Below, piece by piece: positions 24,702-32,173 of a stretch of 32,173 nt of DNA (positions within the stretch are counted from its first letter, which is position 1; every line of letters begins with the position of its first letter). The notes under the pieces were generated by a model, which had not been told where the DNA came from, made no database searches, and saw only the letters and a list, made by a program, of their open reading frames with translations. The stretch covers positions 1 through 32,173 of the forward strand of contig JACRMD010000258.1 of NCBI GenBank assembly GCA_016215085.1. Reading direction: 5' to 3'. A program made the position numbers and the translations under genes. The stretch is from Solirubrobacterales bacterium (lineage in GTDB: Bacteria; Actinomycetota; Thermoleophilia; Solirubrobacterales; Solirubrobacteraceae).

Positions 24702-25365
24702 CAGCTCGGACCGTTACGACGAGCTCGAAGTCGGGGTCGTGGTGGGCGAGCTCGCGCTCGTCGAGGTCCTCGGCCGCCAACCCGTACAGGAACGCGCACG
24801 CGCTGACGACGTTGCCCACCGCGGCGACCTCGACGTTCCCGGCGCCGTAGACGTCGGCGAACAGCTTGCGCGCGCCGTCGGTCGTGAAGCGCCACCAGTC
24901 GCCCCAGACCGGGCGGTCGTCGGTGCAGACGCGGCTCATCCCGGGCAGCGTCCCGAGCAGCACGCCGCCGGGCGCCAGCGCGCGCCACGTCCCGCGGATC
25001 GCCGCCTCGGGCTCGGGGATCAGGTGCAGCGTCTGGGTGAAGATGAAGGCGTCGAACGCCGCCTCGGGGACGCCCTCGCCGGTCATGAGATCGCCGCGCA
25101 GCGTCGCCGCGGGGTTGTCGTCGCCGTGGTGCAGGACCTCGGACGCGGTGACGCGGTCGCCGCCGAACCACTGCGTGTAGGTCGACTCGTAGAGCTCGAG
25201 CACGCGCCCGCGGACGTCGCCCTCGTGCTCGCGCAGGAAGCGCTCGATGTACCAGCGGTCGACGGGCTTGCCGCGGTCGAACCCGAAGTTGCGGCTGACC
25301 GGCTCGAGGTCGCGGCCGACGCGGTCGCGGACCGACGGCGCCGCCCGCCGCAGCGGGTTCCTCAC
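24685..25365 (-). CDS. SAM-dependent methyltransferase
   Basis: A 226-residue class I methyltransferase-like protein. DRWYIERFLREH and GRVLELYESTYTQWFGG stand where the SAM-binding motif I lies, but the usual Gly-rich loop is reduced to LELYEST. FDAFIFTQTLHLIPEPE, RALAPGGVLLGTLPG and DWWRFTTDGARKLF follow, as in methyltransferase-11-type proteins in polysaccharide loci. The start is the GTG at 25365, which overlaps the wzm stop (GTGA). In ABC-exported O-antigens of the Wzt C-domain type a terminal methyl or phosphomethyl group can end the chain and signal export, so a chain-ending role is a reasonable but unproven guess. Confidence 0.8.
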   Translation of the reverse strand: MRNPLRRAAPSVRDRVGRDLEPVSRNFGFDRGKPVDRWYIERFLREHEGDVRGRVLELYESTYTQWFGGDRVTASEVLHHGDDNPAATLRGDLMTGEGVPEAAFDAFIFTQTLHLIPEPEAAIRGTWRALAPGGVLLGTLPGMSRVCTDDRPVWGDWWRFTTDGARKLFADVYGAGNVEVAAVGNVVSACAFLYGLAAEDLDERELAHHDPDFELVVTVRAVRPGA

Positions 25366-26261
25366 AGGTCCTCGGCGATCCGCGGCGCGACGCGCTTGAA
25401 GAAGAAGAAGCCGCCGACGATCACGCCGGCCCAGATCGCGCCGGGGATCACCAGCCGCCAGGCCAGGCCGATCGCCTCGGCCGCGCTGAGGTAGCCGGGG
25501 TCGATGAACCAGTCGCGCAGCTGCTGGATGACGACGGCCAGCGGGCTGCACATGATCAGCCGGCCGAGCTCGGGGTGCTCGCCGCCGTTGATGTACACGA
25601 ACAGCTCGATCGGGTAGAAGATCGGCGTCGCGTACAACATGATCTGCAGGACGACGTCCCAGATCGGCTCGATGTCGCGGGCGCGCACGAAGAGGCAGCT
25701 CAGCAGCAGGGCCAGGCCCCACGCGAAGAGCACCAGGCCGACGAGCAGGAACGGGCACAGCAGCCAGGTCCAGCGCGGCGTCACGCCGGCGACCAGCGCG
25801 AACACGACCACGGGGATGAGGTTCAGGCCCAGGCTGAACGTGGCCGACAGGACGCTCGCGGTGGGGACGGCCAGCCGCGGGAACTCGACCTTGCGCACCA
25901 GCGGCTCGCGCATGAGCAGGGAGCGCAGGCCCTGCGACGTCGCCTCGTTGAAGAACGAGTACAGGACGATGCCCATCAGCAGCGCCACCGGGAAGTACTC
26001 CACGTCGTTGCCGACGTCCAGCGCGACCGAGAACACCAGGTACAGCACGCCGAAGAGCATCAGCGGCCGCATCAGCGACCAGAAGTAGCCCAGCGCGTTG
26101 TCGAAGAACCGCAGCTTGAAGTCGGTCTTGGCCAGCGTCCAGGTCAGGTGCCAGAAGCGCCGGCTGTCGTTGCCCAGCGCGCTGGGCCCGAGGATCGGGG
26201 TGCCGAGCTCCTCCTCGGAGTACGTGCGGCGCGCCCGGGCGGTGACGTCGGCGGCGCTCAC
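25362..26261 (-). CDS. wzm: ABC-2 type polysaccharide exporter permease
   Basis: A 299-residue membrane protein of the Wzm/TagG class. It has a cytoplasmic N-terminus, then LGYFWSLMRPLMLFGVLYLV with the coupling-helix region, about six transmembrane helices, RPL and REPLVRKVEFPRLAVP in the conserved cytoplasmic loop, and YATPIFYPIELF near the fifth helix. It forms the channel that exports lipid-linked polysaccharide when driven by the adjacent ATPase. The GTG start at 26261 overlaps the wzt stop (GTGA, 26258-26261), and its own TGA overlaps the methyltransferase start. The longer open frame upstream only shadows wzt. Confidence 0.9.
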   Translation of the reverse strand: MSAADVTARARRTYSEEELGTPILGPSALGNDSRRFWHLTWTLAKTDFKLRFFDNALGYFWSLMRPLMLFGVLYLVFSVALDVGNDVEYFPVALLMGIVLYSFFNEATSQGLRSLLMREPLVRKVEFPRLAVPTASVLSATFSLGLNLIPVVVFALVAGVTPRWTWLLCPFLLVGLVLFAWGLALLLSCLFVRARDIEPIWDVVLQIMLYATPIFYPIELFVYINGGEHPELGRLIMCSPLAVVIQQLRDWFIDPGYLSAAEAIGLAWRLVIPGAIWAGVIVGGFFFFKRVAPRIAEDL

Positions 26262-27556
26262 GAGACCACCTCGGGCGCGCTCGCGCCGAGCCGGTTCAGG
26301 CTGACCTCCTGGGGCACGTCCACCAGCGCGCCGGTGACCTTCTTGCTGGTGACGACCACGCTGAACATCCGCTCGCGGAAGTCCAGCCAGTGGCCGCCGC
26401 TGAGCTCGACCGAGGCCGACACCTGGTAGCGGTCCTGGGCGAGGATGTTGTCGAAGTCGACGCGGAACTCCACGACGTCGCCCTTGCGGAACAGCCCGGG
26501 CCGCGGGACGGTCCACACCGTCGAGGCCGACAGCACCTGCTGGCGCTGGGTGTTGGTCATCGACACGGTGAACAGCGGATCCTCGACGTCGTCGTGGAAC
26601 TTCACGCGCGCGACGTACGCGGCGCGGGTGCCGTTCTCGAGCTGCGTCGCCGCGCGGCCCTCGGCGTCCTCGCACCAGGCCTCGACGATCTCCGCGCGGC
26701 CGTCGCCGAAGCGCTCGCCCTCGCGCTCGCTCATGTACTCGACCGGGGCGGCGCCGCGCTCGCCGAGCGCCCGCGCCTCCTCCTGGGCGATCGCGCGCGC
26801 CTCCTCGGAGAAGTTGAGCTGCAGGTAGCGGTTGCCGACCGTCTCGGGATCGCCGATGGCGAGCATCCGGCCGTGCTCGAGCAGCATGGCGCGGTCGCAG
26901 AAGCGCCGGACCGCGTTCATGTCGTGCGTGACCAGCAGGACGGTCTTGCCCGAGCGGCGGATGCGCTCGAACTCGTCGTAGCACTTCTGCTGGAACGCGG
27001 CGTCGCCCACGGCGAGCACCTCGTCGATGAGCAGGATGTCGGCGTCGACCTGGATCATCACGCTGAAGGCCAGGCGGACGAGCATGCCGCTGGAGTAGTT
27101 CTTCAGCTTGAGGTCGATGAAGTCGTGGAGCTCGGCGAAGTCGATGATCGCGTCGAAGCGCTCGCGCGCCTCGCGCGTGTTGAGGCCGAGCATCGCGGCG
27201 TTGAGCTCGACGTTGTCGCGGGCCGGGAGGTCCGGGTTGAAGCCGACGCCGAGCTCGATGAACGTGGACAGCCGGCCGTCGACGTAGATGCGCCCCTCGT
27301 CGGTGCCGTAGATGCCGGCCATGCACTTCAGCAAGGTCGACTTGCCCGAGCCGTTGCGCCCGACGATGCCGAAGAACTCGCCCTTGCCGACGTCGAACTG
27401 CACGTCGCGCAGGGCGCGCAGCTCCTCGAACCCGCTGCGGCGGAACGGGTGCAGCACGCGCTCCTTCAGCGTGTGCACCTGCTCCTTGGGCAGGCGGAAG
27501 GTCTTGTGCACCCCGTCGACGTAGACGGCGGGGCGCTGCTGCACGTCGGCGCTCAT
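26258..27556 (-). CDS. wzt: ABC polysaccharide exporter ATPase with C-terminal cargo domain
   Basis: A 432-residue protein from the ATG at 27556. Walker A is GRNGSGKST (residues 66-74), the signature loop is KNYSSGM, Walker B is ILLIDEVLAVGD, and the switch His is in LVTHD. After ~250 residues of ATPase comes a helical linker and a ~150-residue beta-rich C-terminal domain (VEIVEAWCEDAEG-like start, FTVSMTNTQRQQV, FRKGDVVEFRVDF, SASVELSGGHWLDF). This matches the Wzt_C cargo-binding fold that reads the glycan end before export. Walker and signature motifs are intact. A TACCCT box lies 10 nt before the ATG, consistent with a leaderless start. Upstream in-frame codons would run through the divergent gene's promoter. 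Confidence 0.92.
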   Translation of the reverse strand: MSADVQQRPAVYVDGVHKTFRLPKEQVHTLKERVLHPFRRSGFEELRALRDVQFDVGKGEFFGIVGRNGSGKSTLLKCMAGIYGTDEGRIYVDGRLSTFIELGVGFNPDLPARDNVELNAAMLGLNTREARERFDAIIDFAELHDFIDLKLKNYSSGMLVRLAFSVMIQVDADILLIDEVLAVGDAAFQQKCYDEFERIRRSGKTVLLVTHDMNAVRRFCDRAMLLEHGRMLAIGDPETVGNRYLQLNFSEEARAIAQEEARALGERGAAPVEYMSEREGERFGDGRAEIVEAWCEDAEGRAATQLENGTRAAYVARVKFHDDVEDPLFTVSMTNTQRQQVLSASTVWTVPRPGLFRKGDVVEFRVDFDNILAQDRYQVSASVELSGGHWLDFRERMFSVVVTSKKVTGALVDVPQEVSLNRLGASAPEVVS

Positions 27557-27605
27557 GCGGTCACTGAGGGTAGTGAGGTCGGTGCGGTCGGTAGCCTCCG
27601 GCCGC
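27557..27605. promoter_or_regulatory. Divergent promoter region with two leaderless -10 boxes
   Basis: In this 49-bp gap TAGCCT (27592-27597) lies 8 nt before the GTG at 27606. TACCCT (minus, 27572-27567) lies 10 nt before the wzt ATG. The segment AGTGACCGC immediately upstream of wzt also occurs just before the SDR gene ATG at 21732. No ribosome binding site is visible in either direction. Confidence 0.45.
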
Positions 27606-29297
27606 GTGACGACGGCCACGGAACCGGCGCGGCCGGCCACGCACCCGGTCGCCGAGGACAACGGGCGGCGGGGCCTCTGGGTTGCGCTCCTGGGCGTGGC
27701 CGCCGTCGCGACGTTCGCCCTCCTGATGTACCAGGGGCGCGGCCGGACGTTCTTCTACGACGAGTGGGACTTCGTGACCCTGCGGTCCTCCGGCGGCCTC
27801 GACACGCTGCTGGAGCGCCACAACGAGCACATCGCGGTCCTGCCCGCAGCGGTCTACCGGGTGCTGCTGGAGACGATCGGCCTCGCGCCCGTGTGGCCGT
27901 ACCGGGCGCTGGCGGCGCTCGCCCACGTCGGCTGCGCCGTGCTCGTCTTCTCGCTGGCCCGCCGGCGCGTGGGCGACGCGGGTGCGCTGGTCGCCGCGGT
28001 GCTGCTGCTCGGCCTCGGCGCGGCGTGGCAGGACACGCTGTGGGGCTTCCAGATCGGGTTCCTGGGGTCCATCTTCTTCGGGCTGCTGGCCTTCGAGGCG
28101 CTCGACCGCGGCGGCCCGCGCGCCGACCTGCTCGCGTGCGCGGCGCTCCTGCTCGCGACACTGAGCTCGTCGCTTGGCGTGCCGTTCGCCGCCGGCATCG
28201 GCGCCGAGCTGCTGTGGCGCCGGCGCTGGGGCGCCCTGTGGGTCCCGGCCGTGGCGGTCGTGGTCTACGGCGCGTGGTACCTGGGCTACGGGCAGTCGGC
28301 GATCGAGGGCGAGGGGCTGTCGCGCGCGACGCAGTGGGCGGTCGACGCCGCGGCCGCCTCGGCGGGCGCGCTCTTCGGGCGCGGGCTGGACTGGGGCCGG
28401 CCGCTGCTGGCGGTCGGCGCGGCGCTGGCGGCCGTCGCGATCGTGCGCCGCGGCGTGAGCCCGCGGCTGGTCGGCGTGCTCGTCCTGGGCGCCGCGTTCT
28501 GGCTGCTGACCGGCGCGGCACGCTCCGGCGGCGGCGTCGTCGAGCCGCCCGACACCAGCCGCTACCTGGAGCTCGGAGCGGTCGTGCTGCTGCTGGCCGG
28601 CGCCGAGATCGCGCGCGGGTCGCTGCTGCGCCCGGCGGCCTACGGCGTCGCGGCGGTCGTCGTGGCGATCAGCCTCGCGCAGGGGCTGCAGACGCTGGGC
28701 GACGGCGGCGGCGGGCTGCGCGACAGCTCCAACCGCACCTACGCCCGGCTCGCGGCGGCGGAGATCGTGCAGCAGCGGCTGCCGGCCGGCTACCACCCGC
28801 TGCCGGCCGACGCGCCTGGGCTCACCGCGGGGCGCTACGTCAATGCGCTGAAGAACGTCGGCGAGTCGCCCGTCGGCGACCCGGTCAAGCGCCTCGAGGA
28901 CCTCGCGCCCGCCTATCGGACGCAGGGCGACAAGGTCCTCGCCGAGGTCGGCCTGGCCGTCTCCCCGGCTGGTCGCCCCGCAGGGACCGCGCCCGCGCTC
29001 GAGGGCACCGAGGGCGCCGCGAAGGCGCAGGCCGCCGGCGCGTGCCAGAAGGTCACGGTGCCGGGCGGCGGCGCGGTGGTGCTCACGCTCCCGCGCGGCG
29101 GCGTCGTCGTCCGCGGCGGTGCCGGCGCGCTGTTCGTCCACGTGCGGCGCTTCGCGCCGGCGTTCGACACGGCGGCCGACAAGGAGCTCAACCCGGGCGA
29201 GGCCGTGCGGGTCGCGCCCACGCCCGACAAGGCGCCCGCGATCCCATACCACCTGCGGCTCGCCTCGACGGCGCCGTTCCAGGTGTGCGCCGCATGA
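27606..29297 (+). CDS. Multi-spanning membrane protein, GT-C-like, with C-terminal soluble domain
   Basis: A 563-residue protein from a GTG at 27606; a TAGCCT box 8 nt upstream supports this start over the in-frame ATG at 27555. After a first helix (LGVAAVATFALLMYQ) comes RTFFYDEWDFVTLRSSGG and ERHNEHIAVLP, acidic and His residues in the first outer loop placed as in GT-C glycosyltransferases. Some eight to ten helices follow to about residue 370. The C-terminal ~190 residues are soluble and include a beta-rich stretch (VTVPGGGAVVLTLPRGG). The plan parallels the protein at 7949-10096. Its role, transfer of a lipid-linked sugar outside the membrane, is inferred. Confidence 0.7.
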   Translation: MTTATEPARPATHPVAEDNGRRGLWVALLGVAAVATFALLMYQGRGRTFFYDEWDFVTLRSSGGLDTLLERHNEHIAVLPAAVYRVLLETIGLAPVWPYRALAALAHVGCAVLVFSLARRRVGDAGALVAAVLLLGLGAAWQDTLWGFQIGFLGSIFFGLLAFEALDRGGPRADLLACAALLLATLSSSLGVPFAAGIGAELLWRRRWGALWVPAVAVVVYGAWYLGYGQSAIEGEGLSRATQWAVDAAAASAGALFGRGLDWGRPLLAVGAALAAVAIVRRGVSPRLVGVLVLGAAFWLLTGAARSGGGVVEPPDTSRYLELGAVVLLLAGAEIARGSLLRPAAYGVAAVVVAISLAQGLQTLGDGGGGLRDSSNRTYARLAAAEIVQQRLPAGYHPLPADAPGLTAGRYVNALKNVGESPVGDPVKRLEDLAPAYRTQGDKVLAEVGLAVSPAGRPAGTAPALEGTEGAAKAQAAGACQKVTVPGGGAVVLTLPRGGVVVRGGAGALFVHVRRFAPAFDTAADKELNPGEAVRVAPTPDKAPAIPYHLRLASTAPFQVCAA

Positions 29298-29332
29298 CCG
29301 CCTCCGCGCAGCCGCGCTGCGCGGTGCCCGGG

Positions 29333-29338
29333 TAGGCT
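29333..29338 (+). promoter_or_regulatory. -10-like box before the GT2-GT4 fusion gene
   Basis: TAGGCT ends 7 nt before the GTG at 29346, the spacing expected for a leaderless transcript, and no Shine-Dalgarno sequence is visible. The 48-bp gap after the preceding gene supports a separate promoter here, though read-through from that gene is also possible. Confidence 0.4.
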
Positions 29339-29345
29339 CGGGCCG

Positions 29346-31628
29346 GTGAGCCTGCACGAGATCGGCCCGGGGGTCGGGCTGGCGGGGGAGCGGGGGCGCG
29401 CGGTGGTCGTCATCCCGCTGTACGGCGCCCACGACCTCTTCGCCCGCTGCCTGCACAGCGTCCTCGCCCACACGCCCGAGGACGTGGCGATCCTCGTCGC
29501 CGACGACGCGAGCCCGGACCCGGCGAGCCTCGCGCTCGCCCGCGAGCTCGACGCGAAGGGCGCCCTGCGCCACGACGTCCACTGGCTGCGCCAGCCCGAG
29601 AACCAGGGCTTCGTCGGCAACTGCAACACGGCCTTCGCGGTCACCGCGCCGGCCGACGTCGTGCTCGTCAACTCCGACGTGGTCGTGGCCGAGGGCTGGT
29701 TCGACGGGCTGCGCGACGCCGCCCACAGCGACTCGACGATCGCGACCGCGACCGCGCTGACCAACCATGGCACGATCGTCTCGGTCCCGTACCGCAACCG
29801 CCCGCGGCCGATGCTGCCGCAGGACCGCACGCTGGACGAGCTCGCCGCCACGGTGCGCGAGCGCTCGCTGCGGCTGCGCCCGCGCCTGCCGGTGGCGATC
29901 GGCCACTGCGTCTACGTCCGCCGCGCGGCGCTCGACCTCGTGGGGCCGTTCGACCTCGCCTTCGCGCCGGGCTACGGCGAGGAGGTCGACTTCTCGCAGC
30001 GCTGCCTGCTGGCCGGCCTGCAGCACGTCGCCGCCGACGACGTGCTCGTGCTCCACCAGGGCGGCGCCTCGTTCAGCAGCGACGGCGAGCGCAACCCGAT
30101 CCAGGACGAGCACGAGCAGCTCGTCGCCGCGCGCTACCCCTACTACCACCGCGCGGTGGCCGAGGTCTCCGAGGACCGCAGCAGCACGCTGGCGCGCGCG
30201 CTGGCGATCGCCAACCAGGCGGTCCGCGGCCGGCGCGTGACGGTCGACGCGCGCAGCCTCGGGCCGTTCCTCACCGGCACGCAGATCCACACGCTGGAGC
30301 TGATCGGCGCGCTGGCGCGGACGGGCGAGGTGCGCGTGCGCGCCGTCGTCCCCGACGACCTCGGCGACTACGCGCGCGAGGCGCTCGACGCGCTGCCGCG
30401 GGTCGAGCGGCTGTCGGTCACCGACGTCGAGGACGGCGTCGAGCCCGACGAGGTCGTCCACCGGCCGTGGCAGATCAACGACCCCGGCGACCTGCCGCTG
30501 CTCGGCAAGCTCGGCGACCGCCTGGTCGTCACCCACCAGGACCTGATCGCCTACCGCAACCCGGCCTACCACGCCGACGCCAGGGCGTGGCTGAAGTACC
30601 GCGCCACGACCGCCGAGGCGCTGGCCTGGGCGTCGGTCGTCGTCTTCTTCTCCCAGCACGCGGCCGACGACGCGCTGGCCGAGGACCTGCTGCCGCCGTC
30701 GCGGGCGCGCACGGTGCTGCTCGGCGTCGACCACCAGCTCGTCCGCCTGGACCCCGAGCCCCAGCGCCCCGCCGGCGTCCCCGACGACCTCGACGCGCGG
30801 CCGTACCTGCTGTGCCTCGGGACCGACTTCCGCCACAAGAACCGGCCGTTCGCGCTGCGGTTCCTCGCGGCGCTGCGCGAGCGCCACGGGTGGCAGGGCC
30901 GGCTCGTGCTCGCCGGCCCGACCGTCGCGCACGGCTCGTCGGCGGGCGAGGAGGCCGAGATCCTGGCCGCCGACCCCGAGCTCGCCCGGCACGTCGTCCA
31001 CCTCGCCGCGGTCAGCGAGGCCGAGAAGGCGTGGCTGTACGGCAACGCGACGGCGGTCGTCTACCCGACGACGTACGAGGGCTTCGGCCTCGTGCCCTTC
31101 GAGGTCGCCGACGCGGGCGTCCCGTGCCTCTTCGCGCGCCAGGCGTCGATCCCCGAGGTGCTGCCCGGCGCGACGGCCGCGCTCGTCCCGTGGGACGCCG
31201 CCGCCAGCGCCGACGCGTGCATCGACGTCCTCGAGGACCCCGAGCGCGCGAAGGCGCTCGTCGCCGAGGTGCGCGAGGCCGCCGCGAGGCTGACGTGGGA
31301 CGCGACGGCGGCCGGCCTGCTGGAGGCCTACGACGACGCGGTCCGGCTGCCCGCGCGCGACGTGGCCAAGCACGAGGGCAACGAGCTCGGCGTCGACGCC
31401 CGCTACTGGGCGCTGCGCGAGCGCATCGGCGGGACCGGCATGTCGCTGGTCGACCCCGACGAGCCGCTGCTCGACGAGCCGGCGCAGCGGGCGCTCGCCG
31501 CGCTGGCGCGCCGGCCGCAGACGCGCGGCGTGCTGCTCAGGGCGCTGCACGCCGTGCACCGCGTCGGCGACCGCGCCGGCGACGCGGCGGCCGCGCGGAC
31601 GCAGCGCGACGACGAGGACGAGCTCTAG
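29346..31628 (+). CDS. Two-domain GT2-GT4 glycosyltransferase
   Basis: A 760-residue protein. Residues ~20-280 are a GT2 domain: VVVIPLYGAHDLF, VADDASPD, QPENQGFVGNCN, VLVNSDVVV (metal site) and GYGEEVDFSQRC. Residues ~300-690 are a GT4 domain: VDARSLGPFLTGTQIHTLEL, YLLCLGTDFRHKNRP and YEGFGLVPFE (E-x7-E). The C-terminal ~70 residues are helical and charged. Two catalytic domains in one chain usually make a repeating disaccharide or add two consecutive sugars; which applies here is unknown. The GTG start is supported by TAGGCT 7 nt upstream. Its TAG overlaps the stop of the convergent gene in CTAG (31625-31628). Confidence 0.88.
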   Translation: MSLHEIGPGVGLAGERGRAVVVIPLYGAHDLFARCLHSVLAHTPEDVAILVADDASPDPASLALARELDAKGALRHDVHWLRQPENQGFVGNCNTAFAVTAPADVVLVNSDVVVAEGWFDGLRDAAHSDSTIATATALTNHGTIVSVPYRNRPRPMLPQDRTLDELAATVRERSLRLRPRLPVAIGHCVYVRRAALDLVGPFDLAFAPGYGEEVDFSQRCLLAGLQHVAADDVLVLHQGGASFSSDGERNPIQDEHEQLVAARYPYYHRAVAEVSEDRSSTLARALAIANQAVRGRRVTVDARSLGPFLTGTQIHTLELIGALARTGEVRVRAVVPDDLGDYAREALDALPRVERLSVTDVEDGVEPDEVVHRPWQINDPGDLPLLGKLGDRLVVTHQDLIAYRNPAYHADARAWLKYRATTAEALAWASVVVFFSQHAADDALAEDLLPPSRARTVLLGVDHQLVRLDPEPQRPAGVPDDLDARPYLLCLGTDFRHKNRPFALRFLAALRERHGWQGRLVLAGPTVAHGSSAGEEAEILAADPELARHVVHLAAVSEAEKAWLYGNATAVVYPTTYEGFGLVPFEVADAGVPCLFARQASIPEVLPGATAALVPWDAAASADACIDVLEDPERAKALVAEVREAAARLTWDATAAGLLEAYDDAVRLPARDVAKHEGNELGVDARYWALRERIGGTGMSLVDPDEPLLDEPAQRALAALARRPQTRGVLLRALHAVHRVGDRAGDAAAARTQRDDEDEL

Positions 31629-32173
31629 CCGCCCGGCGCCGCCGGCCCCTCGGCCGCGGCCGGCACGCCGCCGGGAGCGGGCGGGCCCATCGTCCGCGGG
31701 TACCGCTCGCGGAGGATCGCCCGCATCTCGGCCGTGTCGAGGTCGGTGAGCGAGAGCATCGAGCCGCCGGCGCTGCGGCGGTAGCGCGCCAGCAGCTGCG
31801 CGACGTGGACGCCGCGGCCGCCGCGCTCGGCGATGCGGCACCACAGGTCGTAGTCCTCCCAGCCGTGCAGGCGGATGTCGGTGGTGTAGCCGCCGAGCTC
31901 GGCCAGCGCGTCGCGGCGCAGGAGCGCCAGCGCGTCGATCGGGTTGTAGGCCTTGAGCAGGGCCGGGTCCCAGGGCAGCGTGCTCAGCAGCCCGTCCGGC
32001 GCGCCGTCGCGGTGGGCGGCGAGGATCGGGTAGGCGAAGAGCGCGTCGGGGTCGGCGTCCAGCGCGGCGGCGAGCCGGCGCGCCGCGGGCGGCAGCAGCT
32101 CGTTGTCGGCGTCGAGCATCAGCACGTACGGCGCGCGGGCCAGCCCCACCATGGTGTTGCGGCCCGCGGGAAG
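31625..32173 (-). CDS. GT2 family glycosyltransferase, 5' end beyond window
   Basis: The frame enters from the right edge (LPAGRNTMVGLARAPYVLM) and ends at the TAG at 31627-31625, giving 182 visible residues. LMLDADNELLP holds the DxD metal motif, and RDALAELGGYTTD with HGWEDYDLWCRI holds the GT2 C-terminal ED/W motif. The first ~80-100 residues of the domain lie outside. The last ~30 residues are Pro/Ala/Gly-rich. An internal ATG at 32152 is not a likely start because homology clearly continues upstream of it. Confidence 0.85.
   Translation of the reverse strand, partial: LPAGRNTMVGLARAPYVLMLDADNELLPPAARRLAAALDADPDALFAYPILAAHRDGAPDGLLSTLPWDPALLKAYNPIDALALLRRDALAELGGYTTDIRLHGWEDYDLWCRIAERGGRGVHVAQLLARYRRSAGGSMLSLTDLDTAEMRAILRERYPRTMGPPAPGGVPAAAEGPAAPGG

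Noticed and set aside
27561..31844. A 1427-codon open frame on the minus strand
   Set aside because: It lies opposite two well-supported plus-strand genes, is extremely rich in Arg, Val, Asp and Gly, has no recognisable domain, and is explained by the scarcity of stop codons in GC-rich antisense frames.
1..32173. CRISPR arrays, tRNA or rRNA genes, insertion sequences, phage genes
   Set aside because: No regularly spaced repeats, RNA gene signatures, transposase motifs or terminal inverted repeats were seen on either strand.

Overview
The window looks like part of the chromosome of a very GC-rich actinobacterium. Most lines I counted by hand are about 65-77% GC, GTG and TTG starts are common, and many genes lack a Shine-Dalgarno sequence but carry a TAnnnT box 6-11 nt before the start codon. 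Thermoleophilia/Solirubrobacterales is my best guess, from the gene families only. The whole 32 kb is one dense locus for building and exporting a cell-surface polysaccharide or glycoconjugate. I see no tRNA, rRNA, insertion sequence, CRISPR array or phage gene, and no non-coding stretch longer than about 60 bp.

Layout. (1) 1-2268, minus: two GT4-type glycosyltransferases; the second runs off the left edge. (2) 2295-10096, plus: a CgeB-like glycosyltransferase, a broken hldE (heptose kinase/nucleotidyltransferase), an rmlC with an in-frame TAG, two SDR epimerases of the CDP-paratose 2-epimerase type, a GT2, and a large membrane protein. (3) 10104-18334, minus: a lipid-linked-sugar module of GtrB-like GT2, flippase-like membrane protein, FAD oxidoreductase, second GtrB-like GT2, DUF2298 membrane protein and GT39-like membrane glycosyltransferase. 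(4) 18379-19368, plus: a PhyH-type dioxygenase. (5) 19374-22708, minus: a CgeB-like glycosyltransferase, an SDR enzyme, a degenerate rmlD and a GtrA-like protein. (6) 22735-24701, plus: a GT4-like protein and a third CgeB-like glycosyltransferase. (7) 24685-27556, minus: the ABC exporter (Wzt with C-terminal cargo domain, Wzm) and a methyltransferase. (8) 27606-31628, plus: a membrane protein and a GT2-GT4 fusion. (9) 31625 to the right edge, minus: a partial GT2.

Working model (inference). SDR enzymes and a heptose/rhamnose route supply nucleotide sugars. Cytoplasmic GT2/GT4/CgeB-like enzymes build the chain on a polyprenyl lipid. Wzm/Wzt exports it, possibly after terminal methylation by the coupled methyltransferase. 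GtrB/GtrA-like proteins and several multi-spanning glycosyltransferases add side-chain sugars outside the membrane from polyprenyl-phosphate donors. Genes are tightly packed, and many junctions are ATGA/GTGA overlaps that imply translational coupling.

The main oddities are these. Three nucleotide-sugar genes (hldE, rmlC, rmlD) carry apparent lesions while every other complete gene is intact. Divergent gene pairs are separated by only 26-49 bp, and two of these gaps hold overlapping or symmetric -10 boxes that would drive leaderless transcripts in both directions. A 1.9 kb low-GC segment (about 10110-11980) has its right edge inside the DUF2298 gene.
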